From positions 195,178,289 through 195,242,288 of the forward strand of contig OX336391.1 of NCBI GenBank assembly GCA_946902985.2: a DNA stretch of 64,000 nucleotides, in the 5' to 3' direction. Source of the stretch: Meconema thalassinum. Taxonomy: Eukaryota > Arthropoda > Insecta > Orthoptera > Tettigoniidae. Made by a program: the position numbers and the translations under genes. The notes beneath the pieces are model-generated. The model saw only the letters and a program-made list of their open reading frames with translations. It was not told where the DNA came from and searched no databases. This document shows, piece by piece, positions 54,079 through 64,000 of the stretch; the stretch's first letter is position 1; each line of letters begins with the position of its first letter.

Positions 54079-57000
54079 TGTGCCCGTTTAGACCGGAGTC
54101 CGCACGACCACATATGCATTTTACCAATAATCAGTCAGCACGAGAGTCAAAATATCCCGGAGCGCCAGATGGGTTAAAGCTAATCGCAAAAACGACATCA
54201 AATGAAAAAAATGCTTTACTGATTTTTGGCTCAATGCAACAATAAGGATAGAAGGAGATTCAACTGGGCATAACACATCATGTAAACTTATCTCATTTTA
54301 TTTTGAATTTAAAATTGACTGCAAAAATGCTCAAAGCAGCATCATTCACGTGTGGCGACCCACATCCTATTTACACAATGTACAGAATTTTCCCAAACAC
54401 ATTTGACAATTATCTTTGGAAACACAAGTCTGATTATTAGTCCTGTAGACTGTGTTCCAAAATTATATTCATTCATGATTAAATCCAGTTCAAATTTAAT
54501 TGTCTTTACTGGAAGTATCGTAGTTCACTGTTTGAATTTTTTACATAATATTAACACTCGTAGAATAAATGTTCATAGAATTTTTAACTTTCACTTATTT
54601 TTTCCAGTTTCAAAAAATATATATTGTCGAAAAATATTATTTCATTGAATCAACACAAATTATTTACACATATTAATAACATCTGAAAAGTATTTGACCA
54701 TTGAGCATAGCATCGAAGAACTGTGCGAAGCACAACAAAAATTAATTGTTCTTCTGACATTAAACATTTCGAGAAATGACTCGATTATGAACTTCAAGTT
54801 CCTAACAAAATATACGATTTCTGAATCATCAACTTGATCAATAAATTGCTGGACCATTCAACTATTTGACTTTCCACTTGGAATCATCATTAAGAAAAAT
54901 ATTTATATTTGTGGCCCTTTTAGCAACTTTCACAACTTGCAATTCTTCGACAGAATGCGGAAATAAGAATTATAGCTTCATAATAAATTCATTTAGTTCA
55001 TGGCACTAGGATTGAAAACATCCTTCAAATTATTCGTGGTTAAAGAATTATTTTTAATTGGCAGTGGCTATTATTTGTGTAAGAACACAATATTACAACA
55101 ACAACGGCAAAGGTCTTCCTCTGAAGAAGAATAAACTACTATCATGACAAATCCGGGTTCTAGCAAAATCAAAGTCTAAATGGAATCCGTAAACAAGGTT
55201 GAAATAAGAACTGATGGTTTCTAAGAAATAACCTTCGGGTCATTCATACGACGAAATGTGTAGTTCCAATACTCCTATTATAAACCTGAGCCATCGAACC
55301 TGCTATTTGATTGATGCTCGAAACAACCTCCTCATTCCTGCGACTTAAACATGCGCACCTGGGAATGGCATTTCAACTACTCCACACATAAATTTTCTTC
55401 CCAAAATGTATACAATAAATCAAGCCTCTGCTTGTTATCAACACTGGAAGATTAATAAACTTACAAGTTTATTTTATTTTACCATTCAGTTCAACCCGTG
55501 AAGTTACCATACTTATGAAAATCTTTATTTCACTTTCGAATGTGTATTTACGTCATGATTTTATATAAATACAAAAATATCCTATTTGATACAAATATCA
55601 TTTGCTTCCCGTTTCATGCCTCTCCGTGTTATCTGAAAAATATACTTTGCTCATTGCAAATATCAACTGTTCAACCAGAACTGAAATGTTGGTTGAATGC
55701 GGGCTTGCGCTAACCACTCTCCTTCGGAAAATCACCTGTTCCAAACTAGAAATGATTAAACTACTTCATATGCTCTCTCTCAATACATATGATTATTAGA
55801 AAATATAATATCCAAGAATTATTTAGAAAAATTATGAAAATTATTATTAGTATTTTTATTAGTGGATTATTATTATTATTATTATTAGTTATATTATTTT
55901 AAATATATTTAACTATCATCTCATTATGTGAGAATCCACATGTTCGAACCTTCGAATATGGAAAAAATATCCATTCCTCAACAAAAATATTAATTTAACT
56001 TTTACAGTTACATCGGCTGATTACCGTGATTTCCCAAAAAAATATGAAATATTCAAATAAATGCTCGATATGCTCGGTCATCGATCCTAAACTGTTCTGA
56101 GTGCTGAAAATACTCAGAATAACTCTAACAAGTCTTGCGTAAATCATTGCAAGATTTAAATACGAAGAAAAATAAATGTGTTGGTCATCTGCCGAAAAAT
56201 AGTTTCTTCCAATTGGCTAGGAATAATATAAATTCAAAATGTGGCTTACATTTCTTGATGGTCTTGAAGCGTAGCGAACCTGGTTTGTACCAGATTTATC
56301 CATAGACATGCCCTATCGGACAAGCACGTATAATCCTTGTATCGGCCGCCATTATATACCCACAATCCGCCTAACAAGACATAGTGTTAATATCTCTTGA
56401 CGTTTGAAGTAACTGTTGCTCCATTTTAATATTGGCTTCTGTTAACTCCATAACAGTTTGCTTAAATGGGGTCAGATCTAAGTGATCTATTCTTAGATAT
56501 GTCAGTTGTAACATAACTCACGGTAATCTTTTCAGTACAAGAAAACACTGACAATCTAACCAATCAACGGCTGTTCTGAAGATCGTTCCCTGGGCATGGC
56601 TTCACACCATCTACCATGCGCGAAGCAACATGTAGTTTCCCTGCGTTGGCTAATGAACACCACCGTGATAGACTGGTATTCAATGTACTGATAGATCGAA
56701 GTGGTTATTAAGTTACAAATATGAAAACTGACTGAATTGGACTTAAAATATCCAAGTATTAGATTATTACTGGACTGTGACAAAGTACTAATTCTAGACA
56801 AAGTCTAGCATATGTCCATGTGAAAATAAAAATATTTCACCAGTGTCTGTAGAAAATATCAATCACCTCAGTGATTCTCCTAGCCGGAAACTTACTAAGT
56901 TCCACTCGTAGCGCATCACTTTTGTGACTATCACAACTTTGAAAATAACTTCTGCGTAGATCCGGCAACCATGTGCCTTGGCTCAGCGTAGTGGCACCTT

Positions 57001-57417
57001 GCTAGGCAAGTGCTTGTGTCGAAGTGAGCTATTGATGCCTGAGCCTGCCGGCTTTTATTCAAAACTGTCAGGGTCACGCGTCATCACGCTGAAATCTAGA
57101 AATCCTCATATCTCTGGTATCCCTGGTCCGATTTACTTGATACTAAGTGCATTCTCTTTCATTTGGCCGTGCCAGTAATCTGATCCAAGTCTCAAGTCTC
57201 TACTCCATGGCTAACTATTTAATCAATAAATAGCCTCGTCCTCTGCTATTACTCGCTACGTCACTTGACATGCTCTTAGCGGTATATTCTTTCCAATTGC
57301 TTCTGGAAGCAATGGAGCGCGATATTCAAATATCTCAACTTTCAAAAGCGGCTGTAGCCTTTCCCTTGATATCTAGGTGTCTGAATCTTGGAATACCCAT
57401 TCCTAGAGTTGGGCACA
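54079..57417 (-). repeat. 5' LTR (right copy)
   Basis: 3339 bp. Carries the leftward promoter by position. Differences from the left LTR include a 6-bp deletion near 55070 (CCCATT missing) and small length changes in an ATT run (55840-55890). It ends GGGCACA at 57417. Confidence 0.92.
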
Positions 57418-57421
57418 GTAT
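57418..57421. repeat. LTR element target duplication, right (GTAT)
   Basis: Second copy of GTAT; the LINE ORF resumes here. Confidence 0.88.
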
Positions 57422-57848
57422 GTTAAAGAAACTTGCGTGGGAATCACTTGAGGCTAGGAGGACGAAATCTAGACTCTGGGCTATGTACAACACGTATACA
57501 AATCAACCAGCATGGGGTGAGCTTAGCAAACGTATGGAAAAGCCTACTTACATGGGTAGGAGCGATCACCCTTTCAAAGTTAAGGGCCGACCACAGCGAA
57601 CAAATTATGGTAAATATTCTTTCGTAAAGCGTGCCATTGATAATTGGAACTCTCTACCTGCAGCAGTCTTAGAGCCTTTTCCCAAACATATAGGTGTGTT
57701 TAAGAAAAGACTGACTATTTGTGTAAATATTCCAGTTTAATTGTTAGTGAATTGTTATGTACAATTTTTTATTTGTTATGTATATTCAATTTGCCACCGG
57801 GGGACACACCCCCAATTGCAAATAAAGGAATGAATGAATGAATGAATG
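57422..57848 (+). pseudogene. CR1/L2-type LINE copy A, 3' part
   Basis: The RT C-terminal region ('L-K-K-L-A-W-E-S-L-E-A-R-R', 'R-A-I-D-N-W-N-S-L-P-A-A-V') is followed by a stop at about 57738 and a 3' UTR with the hairpin 'ccaccgggggacacaccccc'. The end is a TGAA repeat (57830-57848), the tail type expected of L2/CR1-group LINEs. Matches 60976-61428 of copy B. Confidence 0.88.
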
Positions 57849-57944
57849 AAAATCGTTACACACAAATACAGGAATCAAAATTACACTGATAGGTTAGACA
57901 AATTGCGCAGTAGTTACAAGTTACGTAAATTCAATAAAATTATT

Positions 57945-57951
57945 ATTGTTT

Positions 57952-57990
<39 letters not shown>

Positions 57991-58012
57991 TTATTATCAT
58001 TATTATCATTTT
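57945..58012. repeat. (TTA)n microsatellite
   Basis: About 20 ATT/TTA repeats with a few interruptions. Confidence 0.9.
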
Positions 58013-58143
58013 AGATCACGCAAACATTAATGTACACTTGGTTGATGACGATGAAGATGCAGACTTCCAAATGAAGCGACAACAGTAACATTTTTACTTG
58101 GAGGAGAACGTAACTAGAGATTATGCTATGCTAAACACATAAG

Positions 58144-58296
58144 ACGGTCCGGGTTCGATTCCCGGTCAATGCATGTGAGATTTTCGAAGTGAAATGCCAT
58201 GTCCCGTGGTTCGGATTCCACGTAAAAAGGAGGTCCCGTGGCTCATGATCTCGAGATTAACGGTCACGTTAAACTACAAGCTTCCTTCCTTCCTTT
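58144..58296 (+). repeat. 5'-truncated SINE with 12-bp target duplication
   Basis: TAAACACATAAG occurs at 58132-58143 and 58297-58308. The body matches the 7616 family from the B-box onward ('ggttcgattcc' 58152-58162); the A-box half is missing, so the insert was truncated at integration. Confidence 0.88.
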
Positions 58297-58308
58297 TAAA
58301 CACATAAG

Positions 58309-58800
58309 AAGGGATGGACCACTCAAATATACTCGGTTATTGACCCTTGTTATCTCTCACATTCGTTGATAGTTTTATGTGAATAGAGACTTTCCATATA
58401 ATAAAACTAAATAATTTTGAAAAACGACGTGATTAAGTAAGATGTATACTGTATAAGGAGGAATTACTGTACTACTGACACGTTCAGTTTTGTATGTTGA
58501 AAAGTATCAAAAAGAAAACGAAAATGTTATATCTTGGAAAACCTTTTAGCAAGAAATTGGGTTCAAAGTTTTTCCCAGTTTCTAGAACGTGCCAGTGACA
58601 TAGGATTCATCTTCTTCCATTTGCTATAGTTGCATCTCCTTTGCCCTTGCTTCTAACATAAACTCTTTATTTATTTTTTTATACATGTATCGTCTTGTAG
58701 AAGTATAAGTAACGTACAGGGTCATCGAATAAATGTTGCAGCAATTTCAAAACATCATAACTCAGGAACTATTTGAGATATTAGAACGAGTTTTTCTTTT
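58309..58800. other. No recognisable gene
   Basis: Unique DNA. The segment 58725-58800 matches, inverted, a 3' region also seen at 62868-62912 ('ttgaaattgctgcaacntnt'), probably the end of the transposon described next. Confidence 0.5.
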
Positions 58801-59390
58801 GTTAAATTCACCATCTCAAACATTTATTTTCATTCCATATACTGTTTCCTCACTCGTTCCAGGGCGTCCGGGGGACTTCTTCACGTCAACGCTGCCAGTT
58901 TCCTGAAACCGGTCATACCACCGTCTAATGCTATTAGCATGAGGGGACCGACAGTAGTGGCTACGCTAGCTAAAGCGCAGCGTTAGGCCATGGGGCCAAG
59001 CTCTCCGCTGACTCGGTAGACGCGTGGGTTCGAGCCCCACCGTCGGCCGTCCTTGAAATGGTTTTCCGTGGTTTCCCATTTTCAACATCAGGCAAATGCT
59101 GGGACGGTACCTTCTGACAGGCCACGGCCGCTTCCTTCCACATCCTTGTCCAGTTTCATTCATCTTCTTCCATTCCATCTCTCATCCCGACGCGCAGGTC
59201 GCCCACGGGCGTCGACTAGAAAGACCTGCACTCGGCCTCTCAGTAGGTCACACGAAAAAAAAAAAAAAAAAGCATGAGGGGGATCCCTACCATAAACACG
59301 TCGTAAAGTACGCTAAATTTTTTTTAACAGATTTAAACTCCGCTAACCACAACATACACTGTGCTTTCATCTGAACTGTCGCCATTGCAA
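58801..59390 (-). pseudogene. Mariner/Tc1-class transposase N-terminal remnant (DUF4817-type)
   Basis: Read leftward from about 59385: 'K-A-Q-C-M-L-W-L-A-E-F-K-S' lies before the SINE insertion, and 'N-S-I-R-R-W-Y-D-R-F-Q-E-T-G-S-V' with 'S-P-G-R-P-G-T-S-E-E-T-V' lies after it (58946-58830). This is the helix-turn-helix N-terminal domain (DUF4817) of insect transposases. The catalytic DDE domain is missing: the frame runs directly into the element's 3' sequence, so it is an internally deleted copy. Confidence 0.8.
58947..59270 (+). repeat. tRNA-derived SINE with poly-A and 11-bp target duplication
   Basis: AGCATGAGGGG at 58936-58946 and 59271-59281 flank it. A-box region 'gctagctaaagcgcagcg', B-box 'ggttcgagccc' and a terminal A18 run are present. 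This family ends in poly-A, unlike the other SINEs in the window. Confidence 0.9.
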
Positions 59391-59400
59391 CCACACTCAC

Positions 59401-61428
59401 TACACACGAGAAATTAGGAGACTAAAGCGGAAAATTAGGAAATTATACAATAAAAGACATGATAGTGACAAGTATATGTTGAAATTTAAGTCCTTATCAA
59501 GAGAGCTCGTCTTAAAAAAGAGGGCTGCTCATGACAGTTATATGCAAGGTTTACTTGGTTCGGGAGGGGGTCGGTGGAAAAAATTTTACAGTTATGTTAG
59601 GAGAAGAAAGGGAAATTCAAATAATTTGTCGATGATAATGTCCGGTGACGGTAAATTAATTACTGAGAAACAGGCAATTGCTAATGAATTAAATGTATTT
59701 TACGGTAGTGTGTTCAATAAATCCAATAGCTGTGTGTTGGACCTTAACGACGAATCAGGGGCTCCCCTGTTCCAAATAAACCAGTCAGCAATTGTAAAGC
59801 TAATACAAAAACTGCGTTTCAATGTATCAAAGGGTCCTGATAATATTGTTAGTGAAGTACTTAAATTAGGAGGTAGGGCCGTGGCACGATACTTGGAGGT
59901 GATATTTAATGTGTCCATAAACAATGCGCAAATCCCAGATGACTGGAAAAGAGCTACGGTAGTCCCAATATTTAAGGGAGGGAGCAGACTTGAATTGGGC
60001 AACTACAGGCCGGTTAGCCTTACGTCCATCGTTTGTAAGCAGATGGAGCATCTCATTTGCGACTACTTGAGGGAACAGTGGGAAACATTATCATGGTTTA
60101 ATGATAGGCAGCATGGATTTCGGAAAGGTTACTCATGCGAGAGTCAGATGCTATCACTTTTTCAAGACATTAGCGAATCGTTAGACCATGGAGTTTCAGT
60201 CGACGCCGTGGTGATAGATTTTGCGAAGGCATTTGATGTCGTGCCGCATGACATGCTACTCCATAAATTAGCTTCGACGAAGATTGATAGAAGAGTAATT
60301 TTATGGAACCAAGAATTTTTGAAGGGTCGTTCCCAGAAAGTGAAAGTTGAAGGCGTATTCTCGGATGAAATTACCGTAACGTCGGGTATCCCTCAGGGCA
60401 GCGTAATCGGAACTTTGTTGTTTTTGGCGTTTATAAATGACTTACCAAATGGAATTCGCAGTGACTGTCGATTGTTTGCGGATGATTGTGTAATATATCG
60501 AAAGATACACGACTCACAAGACAATGCAGTGCTGCAAGAGGACCTGAACCTGGTCTATAAGTGGGCGATTGTAAATAAAATGAAAATAAACACAAGAAAA
60601 TGTAGTCTCTTAAAGATAGGGAAAGTGCGAAGGCAGGATTTTCAATATAACATTGGCTCGGAAATACTTGTAGAAGAAGATTCTTGCAAATATTTGGGCG
60701 TTCACGTAAGGAATGATATGAAATGGAGTAGTCATGTAGGATGTGTAGTTTCAAAAGCTTACAAATCCCTGCACTTTGTAATGAGGGTATTAAAAGGAAG
60801 TAGTACCTCTGCTAAAGAATTAGGCTATTTGTCACCTGTAAGACCTATTCTGGAATATGCCTCGGCGGTTTGGGATCCATATCAAGTAGGGCTCATTAAT
60901 GAGTTGGAAATGGTACAAAGAAAGGCCGCTAGATTTGTGCTCAGTGACTTTAATCCCAGGAGCAGTGTGAGCCGTATGTTAAAGAAACTTGGGTGGGAAT
61001 CACTGGAGGCTAGGAGGATGAAATCTAGACTCTACACTATGTACAACACGTATACAAATCAACCAGCATGGGGTGAGCTTAGCAAACGATTGGGAAAGCC
61101 CACTTACATGGGTAGGAGCGATCATCCTTTCAAAGTTAAGGGCCGACCACAGCGAACAAATTATGGTAAATATTCTTTTGTAAACCGTGCCATTGATAAC
61201 TGGAACTCTCTACCTGCCGCAGTCTTAGAGCCTTTTCCCAAACATATAGGTGTGTTTAAGAAAAGACTGACTATTTGTGTAAATACTCCAGTTTAATTGG
61301 TGTATAATTGTTATTGAATTGTTATGTATAATTATGTATTGTTATGTATAATTATGTATTTGTTATGTTTATCCAATTTGCCACCGGGGGACACACCCCC
61401 CATTGCAAATAAATGAATGAATGAATGA
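59401..61428 (+). pseudogene. CR1/L2-type LINE copy B, 5'-truncated, RT open
   Basis: An open frame of 606 codons (59476-61296) covers the RT: 'R-P-V-S-L-T-S', 'H-G-F-R-K-G', 'D-F-A-K-A-F-D-V-V-P-H', 'S-G-I-P-Q-G-S-V-I-G' and 'L-F-A-D-D-C-V-I-Y' with both catalytic Asp residues, then 'Y-L-G-V-H-V' and the C-terminal 'N-S-L-P-A-A-V'. The endonuclease is absent (truncated at about 59401), so it cannot move by itself. The 3' UTR has the same C-rich hairpin and ends in (TGAA)n at 61410-61428. About 95% like copy A. Confidence 0.9.
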
Positions 61429-62510
61429 AGCAGTGGCGTGGCAGATTCCTGTCGCGCACTCAATCTGTGCATCATCTGAAGGTCACGGGTGGAGTAGGCC
61501 TACAGTCACATCTAGAACTAAATCTCGATGAGTTCTTGATTAGTTTTCAGATCGAATTATCAATTGATGATACTTACAATGGCTTGGTTGGTTGGTTCTT
61601 AAGTTTAGGGGCTGCGACAACGTGGTCATGTAGCCCCGTCAGTGGCGTATACGGGTTTGAAGATCTGGGCTACCACTGAGCTTAATATTACACAAAACAT
61701 GCTTATGAACTGCCATGCGAAAAGAGTTCATATTTGTAAACCCTTCTTTTGACCATACATTAACTTCACGACTAAATAACAAACACGGCCAGCAATACAA
61801 TTTAGACAGTTTAGAACTGGCTGATAACCTATTGCACCTAGCGTATGTAGATGATGTGAAATGACGTGTATACATTGGCACACAATTGCATTTCAGGTGT
61901 AGGCTTTGTCATATGTATAATATGAACATTCTCACTGTATGAACGATGGCTGAAAGGAAATTCTAACAAACTCTCTATTATACAGTCATTGGCAATTAAA
62001 GCCCCCGCAGGTCTTTGTTCCATAATCTTCATACTAAATCACAACTCGCACAGTTAAAACAAAACACTACATAAAGATTGTACAGCATACACACACTTAA
62101 ATAAATCACACATCGAATGTACTAAAACTTCTAAAACATATTCACATCTATGGGCGTGATAATGTATATTTATTGTAGGCTATTTGTGGCTTTAAACGCT
62201 TTTAACTTTAAAGAAACCGCTGGCTGTAGCGGCAACTCACTCGCTATGAGCGCTGTGCCTGCACGGAACAAGGGTGGGTGCGTAGAGATGGGGAGAGCGG
62301 CTGAAGGCTGCCGCTTTCTTGGTCGGTTTCTACTGCGTTGCCGTGTTGACTACCCACTAACCAGTATTTATTTCGATAAAGAAGAATGTGCATGAAAGTC
62401 ATGATTGTTTGAATGCTTTGTTGAAACTGTAATAAAGTGTTATTTATTGTTAATGTAATTTTCTTGGGCTACCGCCGGTAGCCCCGGTAGCCCTAAGAAT
62501 ACGCCCCTGA
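61429..62510. other. No gene; one SINE tail
   Basis: 61575-61640 on the minus strand is the tail of the 12552-type SINE ('aaccaaccaaccaa' complement, then 'gggctacatgaccacgttg' complement). The rest shows no coding or repeat signal. Confidence 0.5.
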
Positions 62511-62870
62511 GCTCCGTGTACTTTGGGTGTGTGTAGAATCTGTCTGATAACCGGTGTTAATTGTGATGGCTGTATTAGTCTGTGTGTATCCTTTTTTTTC
62601 AAGTAATGACTGCAACTTTGAATTTTTCAAATAGTTCCTATTTTGCAGCCAAACGCCACCGTCAACGACTACTAACCCTAGTTCTGAACTTAGCTACTAG
62701 ACGCCACCGCAGTCGGCTCTTGACAACGAACGCAGGAACCTAATAGCGTTGTTTACAAACTTAACCTATACAATTTAGCTTCACACAGGTGTAATTAGTG
62801 GAAGGTTCTTTAACATGCCATAAATCTATGGCATGGGACCGCCGGCTTTACTTCCCTCCGAGATATGATA
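62511..62870 (-). repeat. 12552-type SINE, headless copy
   Basis: On the minus strand it runs from 'CGGAGGGAAGTAAAGCCGGC' (near 62865) through 'CCTTCCACTAATTACACCTG' to the 'CCCAAAGTACACGG' tail at about 62515. The tRNA-like head is replaced at 62868 by a transposon end ('gatattttgaaattgctgca'). Confidence 0.85.
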
Positions 62871-63081
62871 TTTTGAAATTGCTGCAACCTCTTTCGCTGA
62901 CCCTGTAATTTTTGTGGGTTTTCTAACAGTACTCACGATTTTGGGAACGAATATGGAAAGTAGCCTCAGGAATGAGATATGAAGAAAAAGCTTAACGTTG
63001 GTAGATTAATACGGCGTAGAAACAAAATTCTGACATTTTAAAGATATTGAGCATCCCGGAGCCCCTTAAGTCATTATATTG

Positions 63082-63238
63082 CAAGAGTTTAGTGCTTTTC
63101 AGTCGGTCAACACGACTCCTCCGGCGGAGAACGACTGTGTTAGAAGAGGGCTTCACAGGAAATGGTAACCAGCTTTGGACCACTCTCCTGTATCCCGATA
63201 ATATTCGTGTTGACCGACTGAAAAGCACTAAACTCTTG
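63082..63238. mobile_element. 157-bp element with 34-bp perfect terminal inverted repeats
   Basis: The arms 63082-63115 and 63205-63238 are exact reverse complements beginning CAAGAG. The core 63117-63204 is nearly identical to 63615-63702, where the arms are absent. Target duplication unclear. It could be a MITE that captured a local segment, or a foldback. Confidence 0.65.
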
Positions 63239-64000
63239 TTTACTAAGGAAACACTGAAAATATGGCTTCAAACACCACAATCATTAGATTGCACTGCGCT
63301 TTTTGTGAACTTAATTTATTGTTCCTGGTTCTGTTTAAAGGAAACCTTATTTCCTATGATGCAATTATCTGCATATTTCATTTTTCGTTTGGAGCTTTGC
63401 CACGTTTCACATCTGAAATACATTTGCTCTTCATTGGCAGTGATGAATTAGCTATATTCTCATACGAGCGGATACAAAATTGATGAAAGAATAATAGTTG
63501 CCTTATAGAAGTATATTGATAAATTCTGTGATGATTGATAGCGGGTCTCGCTGCTATAAAAGGGAAAACTTTGAAAGCGAACTTAGGGGAGGAAAGAGTA
63601 ATTGAAAAATGGTTGCCTCCGACGGAGAACGACTGTGTTAGAAGAGGGCTTCACAGGAAATGGTAACCAGCTTTGGACCACTCTCCTGTATCCCGATAAT
63701 TGCAGCAATGGCCAAGAACACGATTTGACTTTTAGTTGCTCTGGTGGCTAATGTTGCTATTATTTTTAATGCATTATTGGTGTCAAGAATTCTGTCTAGG
63801 GAATCGCGGATGCAGTTTTTGTTTCGTTTTTAAACTGAAACATATAATCAGAATGTGTTTTCATACCAGGGAATGGGTCAGATCTCGGGTTAAAAGTACA
63901 CAGGTTGTTTCGAAATTTAATTTCTGAACTTAAAATTGTGGCAGAGTGGGTTTTAAGTTGGAATATTTTAATATTCCCAGGACATGGTCGATGTATGATA
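63239..64000. other. No certain gene; duplicated 85-bp block and TATA box
   Basis: 63615-63702 repeats the core of the element at 63082. TATAAAAG at 63555-63562 lies about 50 bp upstream of it. Frames here show no recognisable domain. Confidence 0.4.

Larger units (their letters stand above)
47335..57417 (-). mobile_element. LTR retrotransposon with 3.34-kb LTRs, Gag-Pro only
   Basis: 10,083 bp with 4-bp duplication GTAT, inserted in a LINE RT gene. The LTRs start TGTGCCC and end GGGCACA (right copy) and are about 99% identical by eye (roughly 25-30 differences). The internal region (50679-54078, 3.4 kb) is read leftward and holds only a Gag and an aspartic protease. There is no reverse transcriptase, RNase H or integrase, and no remnant of them: 230 bp separate the protease stop from the 3' LTR. 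A Ty3/Gypsy-like origin is suggested by the Gag and protease motifs. It must be mobilised in trans. Confidence 0.92.

Overview
The window looks like intergenic, transposon-rich DNA from a large arthropod genome, most likely an insect. An orthopteran-type genome is my best guess from the tRNA-headed SINEs and mixed LINEs, but this is weak. I see no convincing host gene, no rRNA or functional tRNA gene and no CRISPR array. Almost everything recognisable is a mobile element or its remnant.

Left flank (1-17800): SINE heads and tails of several families; 3' ends of LINEs (2886-3100, 3965-4465, 6838-7050, 9262-9790, 17150-17720); a Helentron-like non-autonomous element with about 292-bp tandem units (4851-6375); and an array of about fifteen 127-bp units (13950-15880).

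Centre (17801-38352): one Polinton/Maverick (adintovirus-like) provirus with a 6-bp target duplication (TGTTTC) and long terminal inverted repeats. It carries the full core set: integrase, FtsK/A32-like packaging ATPase, adenain-like protease, minor and major capsid proteins and protein-primed DNA polymerase B. It also has a fibre-like protein, a hydrophobic basic protein, a BIR-domain (IAP-like) protein, a parvovirus-type phospholipase A2 and conserved unknowns. Leftward genes (integrase, unknown, ATPase) diverge from the rightward virion genes at 24045-24158, and the polymerase runs leftward from the other side. Most genes are broken by frameshifts or stops. The ATPase, the BIR protein, the PLA2 domain and one unknown gene remain open. 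Two Helentron-like insertions and a MITE lie in or beside the TIRs; those inside the TIRs can be delimited exactly because the other TIR supplies the empty site.

Right flank (38353-64000): more SINEs, an inverted repeat with ribozyme-like cores, and two 5'-truncated copies of one CR1/L2-type LINE (about 44940-57848 and 59401-61428). The first copy is split by a SINE (12-bp TSD) and by a 10.1-kb LTR element (47335-57417, TSD GTAT). That element has 3.34-kb LTRs and encodes only Gag and an aspartic protease, probably joined by a -1 frameshift. A mariner-type transposase remnant split by a SINE, and small inverted-repeat elements, complete the region.
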